Positions 1 through 9,293 of a stretch of DNA of 64,000 bases are shown here, piece after piece (position 1 is the first letter of the stretch; every line of letters begins with the position of its first letter). Position numbers and translations under genes: made by a program. Source of the DNA: Advenella kashmirensis W13003 (GTDB taxonomy: Bacteria > Pseudomonadota > Gammaproteobacteria > Burkholderiales > Burkholderiaceae_B); the NCBI RefSeq assembly GCF_000506985.1, contig NZ_KI650979.1, positions 1,054,001 to 1,118,000 of the forward strand, given 5' to 3'. The notes under the pieces were generated by a model, which saw nothing but the letters and a program-made list of their open reading frames with translations, was not told where the DNA came from and did not search any database.

Positions 1-288
<288 letters not shown>

Positions 289-843
289 TCAGGGGTAGAG
301 GTCCTGCAGTGCCGCAAACGCCGGGAAGTGCCGGTCCCGCTCGGCCAACAGGCGCCGCTCGCCCGGCACCCGCCAGTCGATATTGAGCTGGGGATCATCG
401 AAAGCCACGCCCCGCTCTGCCTCGGGGGCATAGGGCGCGTCGGTTTTGTAAGAAAAAATAGCCTGTTCACTGAGTACGGCAAAGCCGTGTGCAAAGCCGA
501 CGGGGATAAATAGCATCTGTTTTGTCTCGGCATCCAGTTCAATTTGCAGAGACTGACCAAAAGTGGGGCTGCTTTTACGCAAATCGACCACGACGTCCCG
601 CACCCGCCCCTGCACCACCCGCACCAGTTTGCTCTGGCCCCAGGGCGGCAATTGGTAATGCAGCCCCCGAATCACGCCATAGGCAGACAGCGACTCATTG
701 TCCTGCGTAAAACGCACCGGGCGTCCCAGCGCATCGTCAAGCACCTGTTGCCGGTAGGTTTCCAGAAAATAACCGCGCGCGTCGCGATGCACCCTGGGCG
801 TGAGCAGCAGGACATCGGGGATAACCAGGCGTTCTGTTTTCAT
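289..843 (-). CDS. rfbC: dTDP-4-dehydrorhamnose 3,5-epimerase
   Basis: This 184-residue protein has the usual RmlC length when the ATG at 843 is used. An in-frame extension to 987 would add about 48 residues with no family similarity and would run into the divergent rfbB promoter region, so I reject it. RGLHYQ places the catalytic histidine at about residue 62, GFAHGF lies at about 117-121 and the active-site tyrosine is in SYKT at about 132. The enzyme epimerises C3 and C5 of dTDP-4-keto-6-deoxyglucose, the third step of dTDP-L-rhamnose synthesis. It acts directly after RfbB, which is encoded divergently next door. rmlA and rmlD are not visible here. No clear Shine-Dalgarno precedes the ATG. 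Confidence 0.93.
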   Translation of the reverse strand: MKTERLVIPDVLLLTPRVHRDARGYFLETYRQQVLDDALGRPVRFTQDNESLSAYGVIRGLHYQLPPWGQSKLVRVVQGRVRDVVVDLRKSSPTFGQSLQIELDAETKQMLFIPVGFAHGFAVLSEQAIFSYKTDAPYAPEAERGVAFDDPQLNIDWRVPGERRLLAERDRHFPAFAALQDLYP

Positions 844-883
844 GAAAGCGTTGACATGCCATGAGGGGATCGGATCAACACCG

Positions 884-889
884 ATTATA
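884..889 (-). promoter_or_regulatory. Candidate -10 box for rfbC in the divergent rfbC/rfbB spacer
   Basis: Read on the minus strand, 889-884 is a perfect TATAAT about 40 bp upstream of the rfbC start codon. I see no good -35 box at the proper distance, so an activator or an extended -10 may be involved. The 146-bp spacer (844-989) also has to hold the rfbB promoter. A TATGAT at about 946-951 on the plus strand is a weak candidate for it. Confidence 0.3.
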
Positions 890-989
890 GCGGATCGATA
901 CGGAGCGCGGCGGGCCGACAGGCCAAGGCACACGGGCATCCTGTTATGATAGTCGATTACCACTTTGACTTGACAGCCCGAAGACAATC

Positions 990-2072
990 ATGGCCTCTCT
1001 GCTCGTTACCGGTGGCGCCGGATTTATCGGAGCCAACTTCGTTCATTACTGGCTGGCGCAGCACCCCGACGACACGCTGGTCGTGCTGGATGCACTCACC
1101 TATGCGGGCAACAGGGAGAACCTGGCGGAACTGGATGCGCGTCAGAATTTCACTTTTGTGCACGGCAACATTACCAATACCGACAAGGTCATTGCCCTGC
1201 TGCGGCAGCACCGCATTGATACGATCGTGCATTTTGCCGCGGAAAGCCACGTGGACCGCTCCATCCAGGGTCCCGATACGTTCATCCAGACCAATATTAC
1301 CGGCACTTACAGCCTGCTCAAGGCCGCCCGCCAGGTGTGGATCGAGGCGCCGGCACTGCAGAATAAGCCTGCCTTGCCGCATCGTTTCCATCATGTCAGC
1401 ACCGACGAAGTGTTTGGCAGCCTGCAGGCAGACCAGCCGGCCTTTACCGAAAACACTGCGTACGCGCCCAATTCACCGTATTCAGCCAGCAAAGCGGCAG
1501 CCGATCATTTGGTACGCGCCTTCAACCAGACGTATGGACTGGCCACCACGCTCAGCCGCTGTTCAAACAACTACGGCCCCTATCATTACCCCGAAAAACT
1601 GATCCCGCTGGCACTGACCCATATCCTGCACGATAAAACCATTCCGGTTTTCGGCGATGGCCGGCAAATCCGCGACTGGCTGTATGTGCTCGATCATATT
1701 CGCGCAATCGAAACCATTCTCCTGCGAGGCAAAGCCGGCGATACCTGGAATATCGGCGCCCGTTGCGAATTGACGAATATTCAGGTGCTGCACACGCTGT
1801 GTCGTGTCATGGACGAGGCCTTTGCCACGCAACCACAATTGCGGCAGCGCTTTCCGCTGGCCAGGGCCGCGCGCGCGGGACAATCAACCTCCCTGATTCG
1901 TCATGTGCAGGACCGGCCGGGGCATGATCGCCGCTATGCCATTGATCCTGCAAAAATCGAGCGGGAACTGGATTTTGTCGCGCACGAGCCGTTTGACTCG
2001 GGGATTGTCAAGACAGTAGCATGGTTTCTTGACAATGAATCGTGGTGGCGCACGGCGCTATCACAGACGTAA
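990..2072 (+). CDS. rfbB: dTDP-glucose 4,6-dehydratase
   Basis: This 360-residue extended SDR protein has the NAD-binding motif TGGAGFIG at residues 7-14. The RmlB catalytic trio TDE lies at 138-140 and the YSASK (YxxxK) motif at 164-168. It removes water from dTDP-glucose to give dTDP-4-keto-6-deoxyglucose, the substrate of the divergently encoded RfbC. The C-terminal half keeps the family sequences FGDGRQIRDWLYV and DRPGHDRRYAID. It is convergent with the DUF1501 gene, leaving 38 bp in which I see no clear terminator. Full length and intact. Confidence 0.95.
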   Translation: MASLLVTGGAGFIGANFVHYWLAQHPDDTLVVLDALTYAGNRENLAELDARQNFTFVHGNITNTDKVIALLRQHRIDTIVHFAAESHVDRSIQGPDTFIQTNITGTYSLLKAARQVWIEAPALQNKPALPHRFHHVSTDEVFGSLQADQPAFTENTAYAPNSPYSASKAAADHLVRAFNQTYGLATTLSRCSNNYGPYHYPEKLIPLALTHILHDKTIPVFGDGRQIRDWLYVLDHIRAIETILLRGKAGDTWNIGARCELTNIQVLHTLCRVMDEAFATQPQLRQRFPLARAARAGQSTSLIRHVQDRPGHDRRYAIDPAKIERELDFVAHEPFDSGIVKTVAWFLDNESWWRTALSQT

Positions 2073-2110
2073 TAGGCCGGGCTTTGAGGCAGGCCGAGTT
2101 AACGCCCGCA

Positions 2111-3304
2111 TCAGATCATCTTGATTGCAGACGCTTTGGACGACGGGAACACTTTCTGCACTTGCTCATTATTCAGCCCATAAATTTCTTTGAACAGACC
2201 ACCGAGCACATCCCGTGAATTGTTCAGCACCTTGTAATCACGTTCTTCATTCAGCGCCGCAATGCTGACGTCGGTTTGTTCGCCCAGAATTTTACCGCCG
2301 TTGATCGCGCCCCCCAGCACCCAGTGCACCGAACCGTGGCCGTGGTCCGTTCCGCCACTGCCATTTTCACGAAACGTTCGGCCGAACTCGGACATCACAT
2401 ACACCACGGTTTTGTTCCACTGCGGGCCCATTTCGTCGGCAAAGGTTTTCAGACCACTGCCCAGGTTTTTGAACTGATTGGCCAGCATTCCGCTGGCGCC
2501 ACCCTGACTATAATGGGTATCCCAGTTACCAATATCCAGAAAACCCAGGCTGTACTTGTCTTTCATCAACGAGGCCATGCGTTTGACCTGCAGATCAAAC
2601 CCTTTGGCGCTGACTGCATTTCTGCTGGCGGCTTCCTTCTCTTTCTCAAACTCCTCCAGCATCATTCTATGGTTGGCTACGCCTTCGGCGACAATCTCCT
2701 CCTGTTTGCTGTTTTTGTACAGATCTTCCAGCAGGGATATTTGATTATCTCTGAACACCGACTTGCCTGATCCGCTCAGACCAATCAGGGGAATGCGGGC
2801 GGGCCCCTGCATGATGAGCGGGTTGTTGTTGGTGAATGAAACGGGCTGCGCCTTTGCGCCCAGAACGGTGGCTAGCCGGTTCAGGAACCCCGTCCCGTAA
2901 GCGCGTTTACCATTGGCCGGTTGCCCGCTCTCCATCAGGTCCTGCGTCTCGAAATGGCTGCGGGACAAATCGGCAGTACCCGCAAAGGGAATGAATGCAA
3001 TCTGCTTTTTCTCCCAAAGCGGCATCAGCGTTTTCTGAAAGACCGGGTGCATGCCCCAGTGATTGTCCAGCTTGAGCGCTGCGTCTTGCGCACTGCCGGG
3101 CTGGGCAATAGCGATACGCGGGCGATTTTCGTAATAATCGTCACTGGTGTAGGGCACCAGAAAATTACAGGCGTCATAGGCGCCGCGCAGGAAAATAACC
3201 AGCGTTTTGATATCCGTGCTTTCGGCAGCAAACAACTGGTGGCTATTGACCGTGAGCGGCGCCAGCATGGCGGTCGCCAGGAAATCACGTCGGTTCATGT
3301 TCAT
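2111..3304 (-). CDS. DUF1501 family exported protein
   Basis: The 397-residue protein starts with MNMNRRDFLATAMLAPL, a twin-arginine signal (RRDFL), so it is probably exported folded by Tat. DUF1501 proteins belong to the alkaline-phosphatase/sulfatase-like superfamily. Family-like segments visible here are VIFLRGAYDACNFLVPY near the N-terminus, LDIGNWDTH in the middle and MSEFGRTFRENGSGGTDHG near residue 310. The ATG at 3304 overlaps the stop of the upstream DUF1800 gene as ATGA, so translation is probably coupled. A GGGAG stands upstream. A longer start at 3358 would remove the signal and overlap the upstream gene by 58 bp. The biochemical role of DUF1501 proteins is not established; the pairing with DUF1800 is recurrent. 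Confidence 0.85.
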   Translation of the reverse strand: MNMNRRDFLATAMLAPLTVNSHQLFAAESTDIKTLVIFLRGAYDACNFLVPYTSDDYYENRPRIAIAQPGSAQDAALKLDNHWGMHPVFQKTLMPLWEKKQIAFIPFAGTADLSRSHFETQDLMESGQPANGKRAYGTGFLNRLATVLGAKAQPVSFTNNNPLIMQGPARIPLIGLSGSGKSVFRDNQISLLEDLYKNSKQEEIVAEGVANHRMMLEEFEKEKEAASRNAVSAKGFDLQVKRMASLMKDKYSLGFLDIGNWDTHYSQGGASGMLANQFKNLGSGLKTFADEMGPQWNKTVVYVMSEFGRTFRENGSGGTDHGHGSVHWVLGGAINGGKILGEQTDVSIAALNEERDYKVLNNSRDVLGGLFKEIYGLNNEQVQKVFPSSKASAIKMI

Positions 3305-4941
3305 TTCTTGTACTCCCTGTTCATCCATTCTGGCGAGGAGAAGAGCATGGCATTCCACATTACCCGGTTTTTGGGGGTTTTGTTCAGCACGCCCAGCGTG
3401 GTCTCGGACAGATGCGGTTTGATGTTTTGCTCGTAGAAGTCATTGTTCAGATCAGGAACAGATCCTTTTATCTCGTCAGATTGCTTGCCATACTGGAAAA
3501 ATCTGGCGGTGCCTGTGCTCAGAAACCGAACTACTTCAAAGCGCTGAAAGAGCTGACTGGAGCCATCCCACATGCTTTTTTGCAGCGGATAGCCGTCTGG
3601 CGTCACTCTTTTGTATAAGCCCTGACCCAGGCGGTCGAGCGAATTGGTCAGGGGTAGATAGTTCTGTATTTGCCGATCTTCGTAAGCCAGCCTTGCGGTA
3701 GAGACGACCACTTCCATGGGGTCACGGAATTTGCTGCCCAGTGAGGCCTTGAATTCTTTGCTTTTGAACAGCGTTTCGAGCGTTTGCGAGATATCGCCGT
3801 CGCTTTTCATAAAACGCTCGCTCATAGCTTTGACCAATGCCGGCGCGGGCTGGTCGCCGACAAAAAACTGGGCCAGTTTGGTACTGATGTGCTTGGCGGT
3901 AGCGGGCTGTCTGGCAAGCAGATCGGCCAGCGCTTCAACTTCACCCCAGCCGTCACCCTTGATTTTTTTACCTAGCACGACCTTGTCCCCTGCGTCATGC
4001 TGACGAGGAAAGAACTGTATGCCATTTTTGCGAAAGAAACCCTCTTTAGATTTCTCGTTAAGCTTGGGCAGTGTGGGACTGAAATTGACACTGATCCCCG
4101 TCAGCACCCGGGCCACTTCCGTGATGTCTTTCTGTGTGTAGCCGCTGCCCACCCCCATTGTGTGCAACTCCATGAGTTCACGCGCATAGTTTTCGTTGGG
4201 CTTGCCTTTTTTGTTTTTGGAAGCATCCAGGTAATCAAGCATCGCCGGATGCGTCATGGTTGCCAACAGCAGATCCCTGAATTTCCCCAAGGCGTGGGGA
4301 CGCAGGGCACGATCTTCGTAGTCGCCTGCCTGAAAGCGAATATTGGCCTTTGCAGCGAACACAGAAAAATGATTCAGCCAGAACCAGGCCATTTGCTCTT
4401 TCAACTGCCAGGGTGAATAAATGGCGCGAATCAGGTGCCGGCGTTTGGCGACAGCCAGTACCTTGTTGCCTTCGCGACGGATCATGGTGTTAAATTCAGA
4501 CCGTTTCCTCTGGTCTTTGACTTCACGGACAAATTTCTGCCGCCTGACCGTCACATTCTCCATGACGGTCTGCATATCAACGACATTCCGCGCCAGATTC
4601 GCTTCAGTGGCCTCATCCAATTGGTCATTTGCGGGCGGATGCAGCTGTTTTTGCAGAAACTTTTCCCGTCCCAGTTTCTCGTACTCCATGGCCGTCTGTT
4701 TATTGACGCCATAGGTGATCCGGTCTATCCAGGCCAGGTCTTCCGCAGACAGGGCCGCCATTGCAATGCGGGGAGCCAGGAGCATCGCGGCAAGCAGCAA
4801 TGCGCTAGTGGCAAACCGGCGTGTGGCCGCAATTGAGTCCGGGGACGCGGCTTGTTCCAGATTGGGCGACACGTTTGCCGTAATGAGAGACGGCTCGGAG
4901 CGCTTGTCGGATTGCCAGGCGCGGTTCCATATTTTGTTCAT
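3301..4941 (-). CDS. DUF1800 family protein
   Basis: This is a 546-residue protein. A long polar N-terminus is followed by a hydrophobic stretch at about residues 43-62 that ends in AMA-A, consistent with a signal peptide or anchor. The DUF1800 core follows: WIDRITYG, then WFWLNHFSVFAAKA, then NENYARELMELHTMGVGSGYTQKDITEVARVL (described in pieces; about residues 240-275), then a C-terminal region with DRLGQGLYKRVTPDGYP. DUF1800 proteins are nearly always found with DUF1501 partners, and here the two reading frames overlap by 4 bp. The function is unknown; a secreted or surface complex is the common assumption. It is divergent from the small gene at 5224, and the 282-bp spacer shows no strong regulatory motif. 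Confidence 0.83.
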   Translation of the reverse strand: MNKIWNRAWQSDKRSEPSLITANVSPNLEQAASPDSIAATRRFATSALLLAAMLLAPRIAMAALSAEDLAWIDRITYGVNKQTAMEYEKLGREKFLQKQLHPPANDQLDEATEANLARNVVDMQTVMENVTVRRQKFVREVKDQRKRSEFNTMIRREGNKVLAVAKRRHLIRAIYSPWQLKEQMAWFWLNHFSVFAAKANIRFQAGDYEDRALRPHALGKFRDLLLATMTHPAMLDYLDASKNKKGKPNENYARELMELHTMGVGSGYTQKDITEVARVLTGISVNFSPTLPKLNEKSKEGFFRKNGIQFFPRQHDAGDKVVLGKKIKGDGWGEVEALADLLARQPATAKHISTKLAQFFVGDQPAPALVKAMSERFMKSDGDISQTLETLFKSKEFKASLGSKFRDPMEVVVSTARLAYEDRQIQNYLPLTNSLDRLGQGLYKRVTPDGYPLQKSMWDGSSQLFQRFEVVRFLSTGTARFFQYGKQSDEIKGSVPDLNNDFYEQNIKPHLSETTLGVLNKTPKNRVMWNAMLFSSPEWMNREYKK

Positions 4942-5223
4942 AAATCAGCCATTTTCTGTTATGAAGAGAGTCACCCACACTTGCGTACATGGGCAAGATG
5001 CATCAGTAACAAAACAGATTCTAGTGTACCGGGCCTGATCGCAGGCTTAACAAATTGAAAGCGGCTGAAACCACGTGCCAGTAACCCGATTTGACAGCGA
5101 TGAACCTTTTCGGGACGCATGCGCCGCCGTTCACCGCGATCACCCTCACGCAACTATCTGGCCCATGTCAGCGGATTTGTATTACTATATCGGCAATGGG
5201 TTTTCATAGTCAGGGGAATTAAA

Positions 5224-5490
5224 ATGAAAGTGCTGATCACATATGACCGCCGTCTGCTGGGAACACGCTTTACCAAGTTAAAGCAACTGATCGATGAACA
5301 TTTTCCCAGCCGCTGGCATTGCTATGACTCAAGTTATATTGTGTCCACCAGCCTGGGAGTCACGCAGGTGCGCGAGCTGTTGCTGCCTGCCCTGGACACC
5401 AACGACAGTCTCCTGGTGATCGAACTGGGAAATAAATGGGCTGGCATCGGACTATCGGAAAAAAACCGCAGCTGGCTTGACCTGGACTGA
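5224..5490 (+). CDS. Small SinR/Cas2-fold-like protein
   Basis: An 88-residue protein starts at 5224 behind a good ribosome site (AGGGG, then ATTAAA). Upstream in-frame codons back to 5119 carry no family-like sequence. It begins MKVLITYD, continues with DSSYIVST and TQVRELLLPALD, and ends with LLVIELGNKWAGIGLS. This layout (beta strand with YD, central W...SSYIV, terminal LLVIEL) is that of the small SinR family, which is related in fold to Cas2 ferredoxin-like nucleases. There is no cas1, CRISPR repeat or toxin partner nearby. The assignment rests on pattern recall only. It stands alone, convergent with dsbD, with a CTGCAC/GTGCAG hairpin at 5517-5530 between them. Confidence 0.65.
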   Translation: MKVLITYDRRLLGTRFTKLKQLIDEHFPSRWHCYDSSYIVSTSLGVTQVRELLLPALDTNDSLLVIELGNKWAGIGLSEKNRSWLDLD

Positions 5491-5534
5491 CCTTCCCTTC
5501 TCTATTCAAGATTGCCTGCACTGTGTGCAGCCGG

Positions 5535-7571
5535 CTATTGCTGTGCCTGTTGCAGCTTTTCCAGAAACCGGTCGGCTTTTTGAAAGCCCACGACCCGGTT
5601 ATCGACCATTTCCCGGCCGCCCCGGTCAAAAAAGATAATCCCTGGCGGGCCAAACAGCCGAAAACGCTTGAGCAACTCCCGATCCTGCGCATTGTTACCC
5701 GTCACATCGGCCTGCAGCAGAAGCATTGAGTCCATGAGCCCGGCTACCCGGCTGTCGGTAAACGTGAATTTTTCCATCTCATGACAGGAAATACACCAGT
5801 CGGCATAAAAATCCAGCATGACCGGCTTGCCGGCTGCGGCGACACGCGCCTCTAGCTCAGTCAGGGATTTGACCCGTTCAAACTGCACTTTTGTGTTACT
5901 GGCGGGTGCTGCACCATTGACTTGCGTGATGCCTTGCAGGGGGGCCAGAGGGTCGCGGCTGCCGGTGGCCAACCCGATCAGCAGCAACAAGGCCCAGGCC
6001 GCCGCCAGCAGGCCCAAGGCGCGCAGTATCAGGCGCAGGGGACCCGTGTCGCCAACCGGAGCGGTATCAGCGCGGAAGGCGCCCAGCAATACCGCCAGAC
6101 ACATACTCAGGAAGGCCCAGCCCAACATCTGTACCCACAAGGGAACAACGGGCATCAGCATCCATAATGCCGTCGCCAGCAACAGCAGGCCGCAGAAATA
6201 TTTGATACCTTCCATCCACGGGCCGGCCCTGGGCATCAGCGCGCCCGAGGTGGCGCCCAGAATCAACAGCGAAGCGCCCTGCCCCCAGGCCAGCACAAAC
6301 AGCGCCAGCCCACCCAGCAACAAGTTACCGGTCTGCGAGATAAACAGCAAAATGCCCGCCAGGGGCGCCGCTACGCAAGGACCACAGATGAGTGCGGACA
6401 GCATCCCCATCCCGAAAGATCCGCCGTAACGCCCGCCAGGCATGCGCGACACCTTATTGTTCAACGCGGTTTGCAGCGACACCGGCATTTGTATGGTGAA
6501 AGCGCCAAACATGCCGATGGCCAGCACAATCAATATCAGGGCGAACGCCGACAGGACCCAGGGATTCTGGATCCAGGCTGCCAGGACTGAACCGACAGAG
6601 GCTGCCGCGATGCCCAGCACCGTGTACACAACGGCGGTGCCCAGCACATACATGAGCGTCAGCGCGAAGCCGCGCCCTTTGGAGGGAACTCCGCCGCGCG
6701 CCTTCTGGTCGCCGACGATGACGGACAACAGAATCGGCAGCATGGGCAGCACGCAGGGGGTAAACGACAGCACGACGCCCAACGCAAAACAGATCAGCAA
6801 AATGCGGACCAGCCCGGCTTCTGACAGCCATTGGGCGATCGTTGTATCGCCTGCATCAAAAAGGGATGGCGTTGCGGCATCGGCACCGGGACCGGGACCG
6901 ATCTGATTCTGGGATGCGTTCTGCCCGGTTGCTGATGGCTGCGCCAGACTGCGGGTCAGATCAGACGTGGCAGTAGACGTAATCTGACCTGCGCCATTCC
7001 CGGAAGCATCTGCGTTGGTTGGCGGACTATCGACCGAGCCTGCGGGAGCCGCGCCTTTTTTAACGCCGCGCGTCCCGTCTACAATGCTCAGGCCGCCGCC
7101 AGGCGCCGGTTCCAGTTCGATTTCATACGTAATGGGTGGGTAGCACAGACCGGCATCGGCACAGCCCTGGCCGACGACCTGAAGCGTAAACGGTGTGGTC
7201 TGTTTAAGCAGCGGTAAAGTAATGCCCACCTGGTTATGGAAGACCTCCATCTTTTTGTCGAAGGTCGGGTCATACTTCACTTCCCCCTTGGGGAAAACCG
7301 GGGTTCCCAGCAGCGTGCGTGCCTGGGACTGATCCGCGTCGCCCTTTACATGAAACTCAAAGCGCTCGTGATACATATAGTATTTCGGCGCAATACGATA
7401 GTCTATACGCAGTTGCGAAGGGTTTTGCATTTGCGCAGAAAACACAAATGCCTGTTCCGGATCCAGAAACTCTTCTTCTGCATGTACTATCGGCCCGGCC
7501 ATGAGCACCAGCATGGCAATGAGCCCCAGCAGCCACATCATGCGGCTCTTCAGATCAGACAACGTCAACAC
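5535..7571 (-). CDS. dsbD: Thiol:disulfide interchange protein DsbD
   Basis: This 678-residue protein has all three DsbD parts. A signal/TM segment (about 12-31) leads into the periplasmic alpha domain, with the paired cysteines in GCADAGLC. Eight or so membrane helices follow, with the redox cysteines in FTPCVLP and CGPCVAAP. A C-terminal thioredoxin-like gamma domain has CISC at residues 593-596. DsbD carries electrons from cytosolic thioredoxin across the inner membrane to periplasmic DsbC/DsbG and to cytochrome c maturation. A Pro/Gly/Ser/Ala-rich linker (about 170-235) separates the alpha and membrane parts. It is 9 bp downstream of cutA, as in many beta- and gammaproteobacteria, and is probably in one transcript with it. 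Confidence 0.95.
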   Translation of the reverse strand: MLTLSDLKSRMMWLLGLIAMLVLMAGPIVHAEEEFLDPEQAFVFSAQMQNPSQLRIDYRIAPKYYMYHERFEFHVKGDADQSQARTLLGTPVFPKGEVKYDPTFDKKMEVFHNQVGITLPLLKQTTPFTLQVVGQGCADAGLCYPPITYEIELEPAPGGGLSIVDGTRGVKKGAAPAGSVDSPPTNADASGNGAGQITSTATSDLTRSLAQPSATGQNASQNQIGPGPGADAATPSLFDAGDTTIAQWLSEAGLVRILLICFALGVVLSFTPCVLPMLPILLSVIVGDQKARGGVPSKGRGFALTLMYVLGTAVVYTVLGIAAASVGSVLAAWIQNPWVLSAFALILIVLAIGMFGAFTIQMPVSLQTALNNKVSRMPGGRYGGSFGMGMLSALICGPCVAAPLAGILLFISQTGNLLLGGLALFVLAWGQGASLLILGATSGALMPRAGPWMEGIKYFCGLLLLATALWMLMPVVPLWVQMLGWAFLSMCLAVLLGAFRADTAPVGDTGPLRLILRALGLLAAAWALLLLIGLATGSRDPLAPLQGITQVNGAAPASNTKVQFERVKSLTELEARVAAAGKPVMLDFYADWCISCHEMEKFTFTDSRVAGLMDSMLLLQADVTGNNAQDRELLKRFRLFGPPGIIFFDRGGREMVDNRVVGFQKADRFLEKLQQAQQ

Positions 7572-7580
7572 TTGACCTCT

Positions 7581-7904
7581 CTACTTCGATGTTTGCGCTT
7601 TCACCCAGTTCAGGTAGGGCACATGCCCGCCCAGGACAGGCAAAATAATGATTTCCGGTACGTCATAAGGGTGCAATTGCACAATCCGCTCCTGACAGCG
7701 CAGACTGGCCTGGCTGGAGGTCTTGATGGTGAGGGTGATTTCCTCTGTCCCTTCGACGTTCTCTTCCCACAAATAAATAGACAGGCCGGCAGGGCTTAAG
7801 TTCACACAGGCGGCCAGATGTTCTTCAACCAGCAAATGGGCTATGCGCTTTGCCAGTAACAGGTCGGGCACGGTGGTGTGCATGACTACGCATTCGGTTG
7901 TCAT
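7581..7904 (-). CDS. cutA: Divalent-cation tolerance protein CutA
   Basis: The 107-residue protein matches the CutA1 size and pattern: VPDLLLAKRIAHLLVEEHLAACVNL, the YLWEENVE strand and HPYDVPEIIILPV near the C-terminus (motifs given in parts). CutA is a very stable trimer with a PII-like fold. It was genetically linked to copper tolerance through its operon with dsbD, but its direct role is unsettled. The gene lies between an MFS transporter (25-bp gap) and dsbD (9-bp gap), all on the minus strand. Confidence 0.93.
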   Translation of the reverse strand: MTTECVVMHTTVPDLLLAKRIAHLLVEEHLAACVNLSPAGLSIYLWEENVEGTEEITLTIKTSSQASLRCQERIVQLHPYDVPEIIILPVLGGHVPYLNWVKAQTSK

Positions 7905-7929
7905 TTTGAAACTCCCGGAATGAAAAAAG

Positions 7930-9174
7930 CTAGTCCAGCGCCATTCCCTTGCGTTCAGGAATCAGAAACAGCGTCGCAATAATGTCCAGCACGTACAGGG
8001 AAGCCAGCAAAGCCAGCGCCACTTCAAAGGAATACGCAGCGGCAAGCGCGCCCACGACCACAGGCCCGAAACCACCCACGGCCCGGCCGATATTGAACAG
8101 CACATTCTGCGCCGTGGCCCTGGCCGCCTTGGGATACAACTCGGAAATAAGCGCCCCGTATCCACCAATCATACCATTGACAAAAATCCCCATGATGGCG
8201 CCGCCCCACAATAATGCAGCCGGCGTTGTCAATTGAGAATACACATACACCATGATCACGGCGCCACCCTGGTAGATCAGGAAACTGGGGCGACGCCCGA
8301 TGCGGTCCGCCAGTTGCCCGAACAACCAGATGCCCAGGCTCATGCCCACCACCGTCATCGCCGTCCAGCTGGCTGATTTGGTGAGCGAATAGCCGAACTG
8401 AGTGGACAGGTAGGAGGGCATCCAGATCATGAGTCCGTAATAACCGAAGTTCTGGACTGAACAGAGGATGATGACGCCCACGCTGCGTCTGATGGTCTCT
8501 GCATCTTTGATCAGCAGTCGCAAGGGTGCGAGGGTAAATGAGCGCGCCACGGGCGTGGATTTGACGAACTGTTCAGGCTCGCCGATGTAGGATCGAACCA
8601 CAAACGACACGATGGCCGGCAGCACGCCGACCGCGAACATGCCGCGCCAGCCGATAATGGGCAGCAACAATGGCGTGAGCAGCGCGGCCGCCAGCACCCC
8701 GGCCTGCCAGCCAAGGCCCACGTAGGAGGACACACGAGCGCGCTGCGACGGGCGACAGGCTTCGGTGGCCAGGGCCATGCCGATACCAAACTCTCCCCCC
8801 AGGCCCAGCCCTGCGATTGTGCGATAGACAAGCAGATCCCAGTATCCTTGCGCCAGCGCGCACATGCCCGTGAACACGGCAAAGAGCAGGATTGTCCAGG
8901 TCAGCACGCGTACCCTGCCGTAGATATCGCTGAGCAGACCGAAGCCGACGCCACCGACCACCGCGCCGACCAGCGTCCAGGTCACCAGGGATCCCGCTTC
9001 GGTGCTGGTCAGCCCCAGCCCTGCGCTCACGGCCGACAGAATAAAGCCCAGGATCAGCAGATCAAAGCCGTCCAGTGCATAACCGATAGAAGAGGCCCAG
9101 ATGGCTTTTCTGGCATTTTTTTCGTAATCGGGTTCTGCAGGCGCAGCAAGACCTGACACAGACGAAGCACGCAT
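7930..9174 (-). CDS. MFS transporter, AAHS/sialate-porter-like
   Basis: The 414-residue protein has about 12 membrane segments. The MFS signature between TM2 and TM3 reads GLLSDIYGRVRV and the matching one in the second half reads GQLADRIGRRP. ALDGFDLLILGF in TM1 (an acidic DxFD) and RTIAGLGLGGEFGIG in TM4 are typical of aromatic-acid:H+ symporters and related organic-acid porters. Uptake of an organic or aromatic acid by proton symport is the likely role; the substrate is not readable. It precedes cutA-dsbD by 25 bp and may simply share their transcript. Intact. Confidence 0.85.
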   Translation of the reverse strand: MRASSVSGLAAPAEPDYEKNARKAIWASSIGYALDGFDLLILGFILSAVSAGLGLTSTEAGSLVTWTLVGAVVGGVGFGLLSDIYGRVRVLTWTILLFAVFTGMCALAQGYWDLLVYRTIAGLGLGGEFGIGMALATEACRPSQRARVSSYVGLGWQAGVLAAALLTPLLLPIIGWRGMFAVGVLPAIVSFVVRSYIGEPEQFVKSTPVARSFTLAPLRLLIKDAETIRRSVGVIILCSVQNFGYYGLMIWMPSYLSTQFGYSLTKSASWTAMTVVGMSLGIWLFGQLADRIGRRPSFLIYQGGAVIMVYVYSQLTTPAALLWGGAIMGIFVNGMIGGYGALISELYPKAARATAQNVLFNIGRAVGGFGPVVVGALAAAYSFEVALALLASLYVLDIIATLFLIPERKGMALD

Positions 9175-9293
9175 GGTACGTTCCTGGTGGAGAGAAGATG
9201 GGGGATTTTTTTGCAGGCCTTATTGTAGCGCGGGTATGACTGTCATCAATCTGAAAAAATCGGGTTTTAGAAAAAGAACGATATGGTGGATGC

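Noticed and set aside
946-1602. Plus-strand open frame of 218 codons
   Set aside because: It is an off-frame reading of rfbB, rich in Ser/Arg/Pro as such shadows are.
5224-5490. True Cas2 of a CRISPR system
   Set aside because: No cas1 or repeat array is in the window; the protein fits the stand-alone SinR-like group better.
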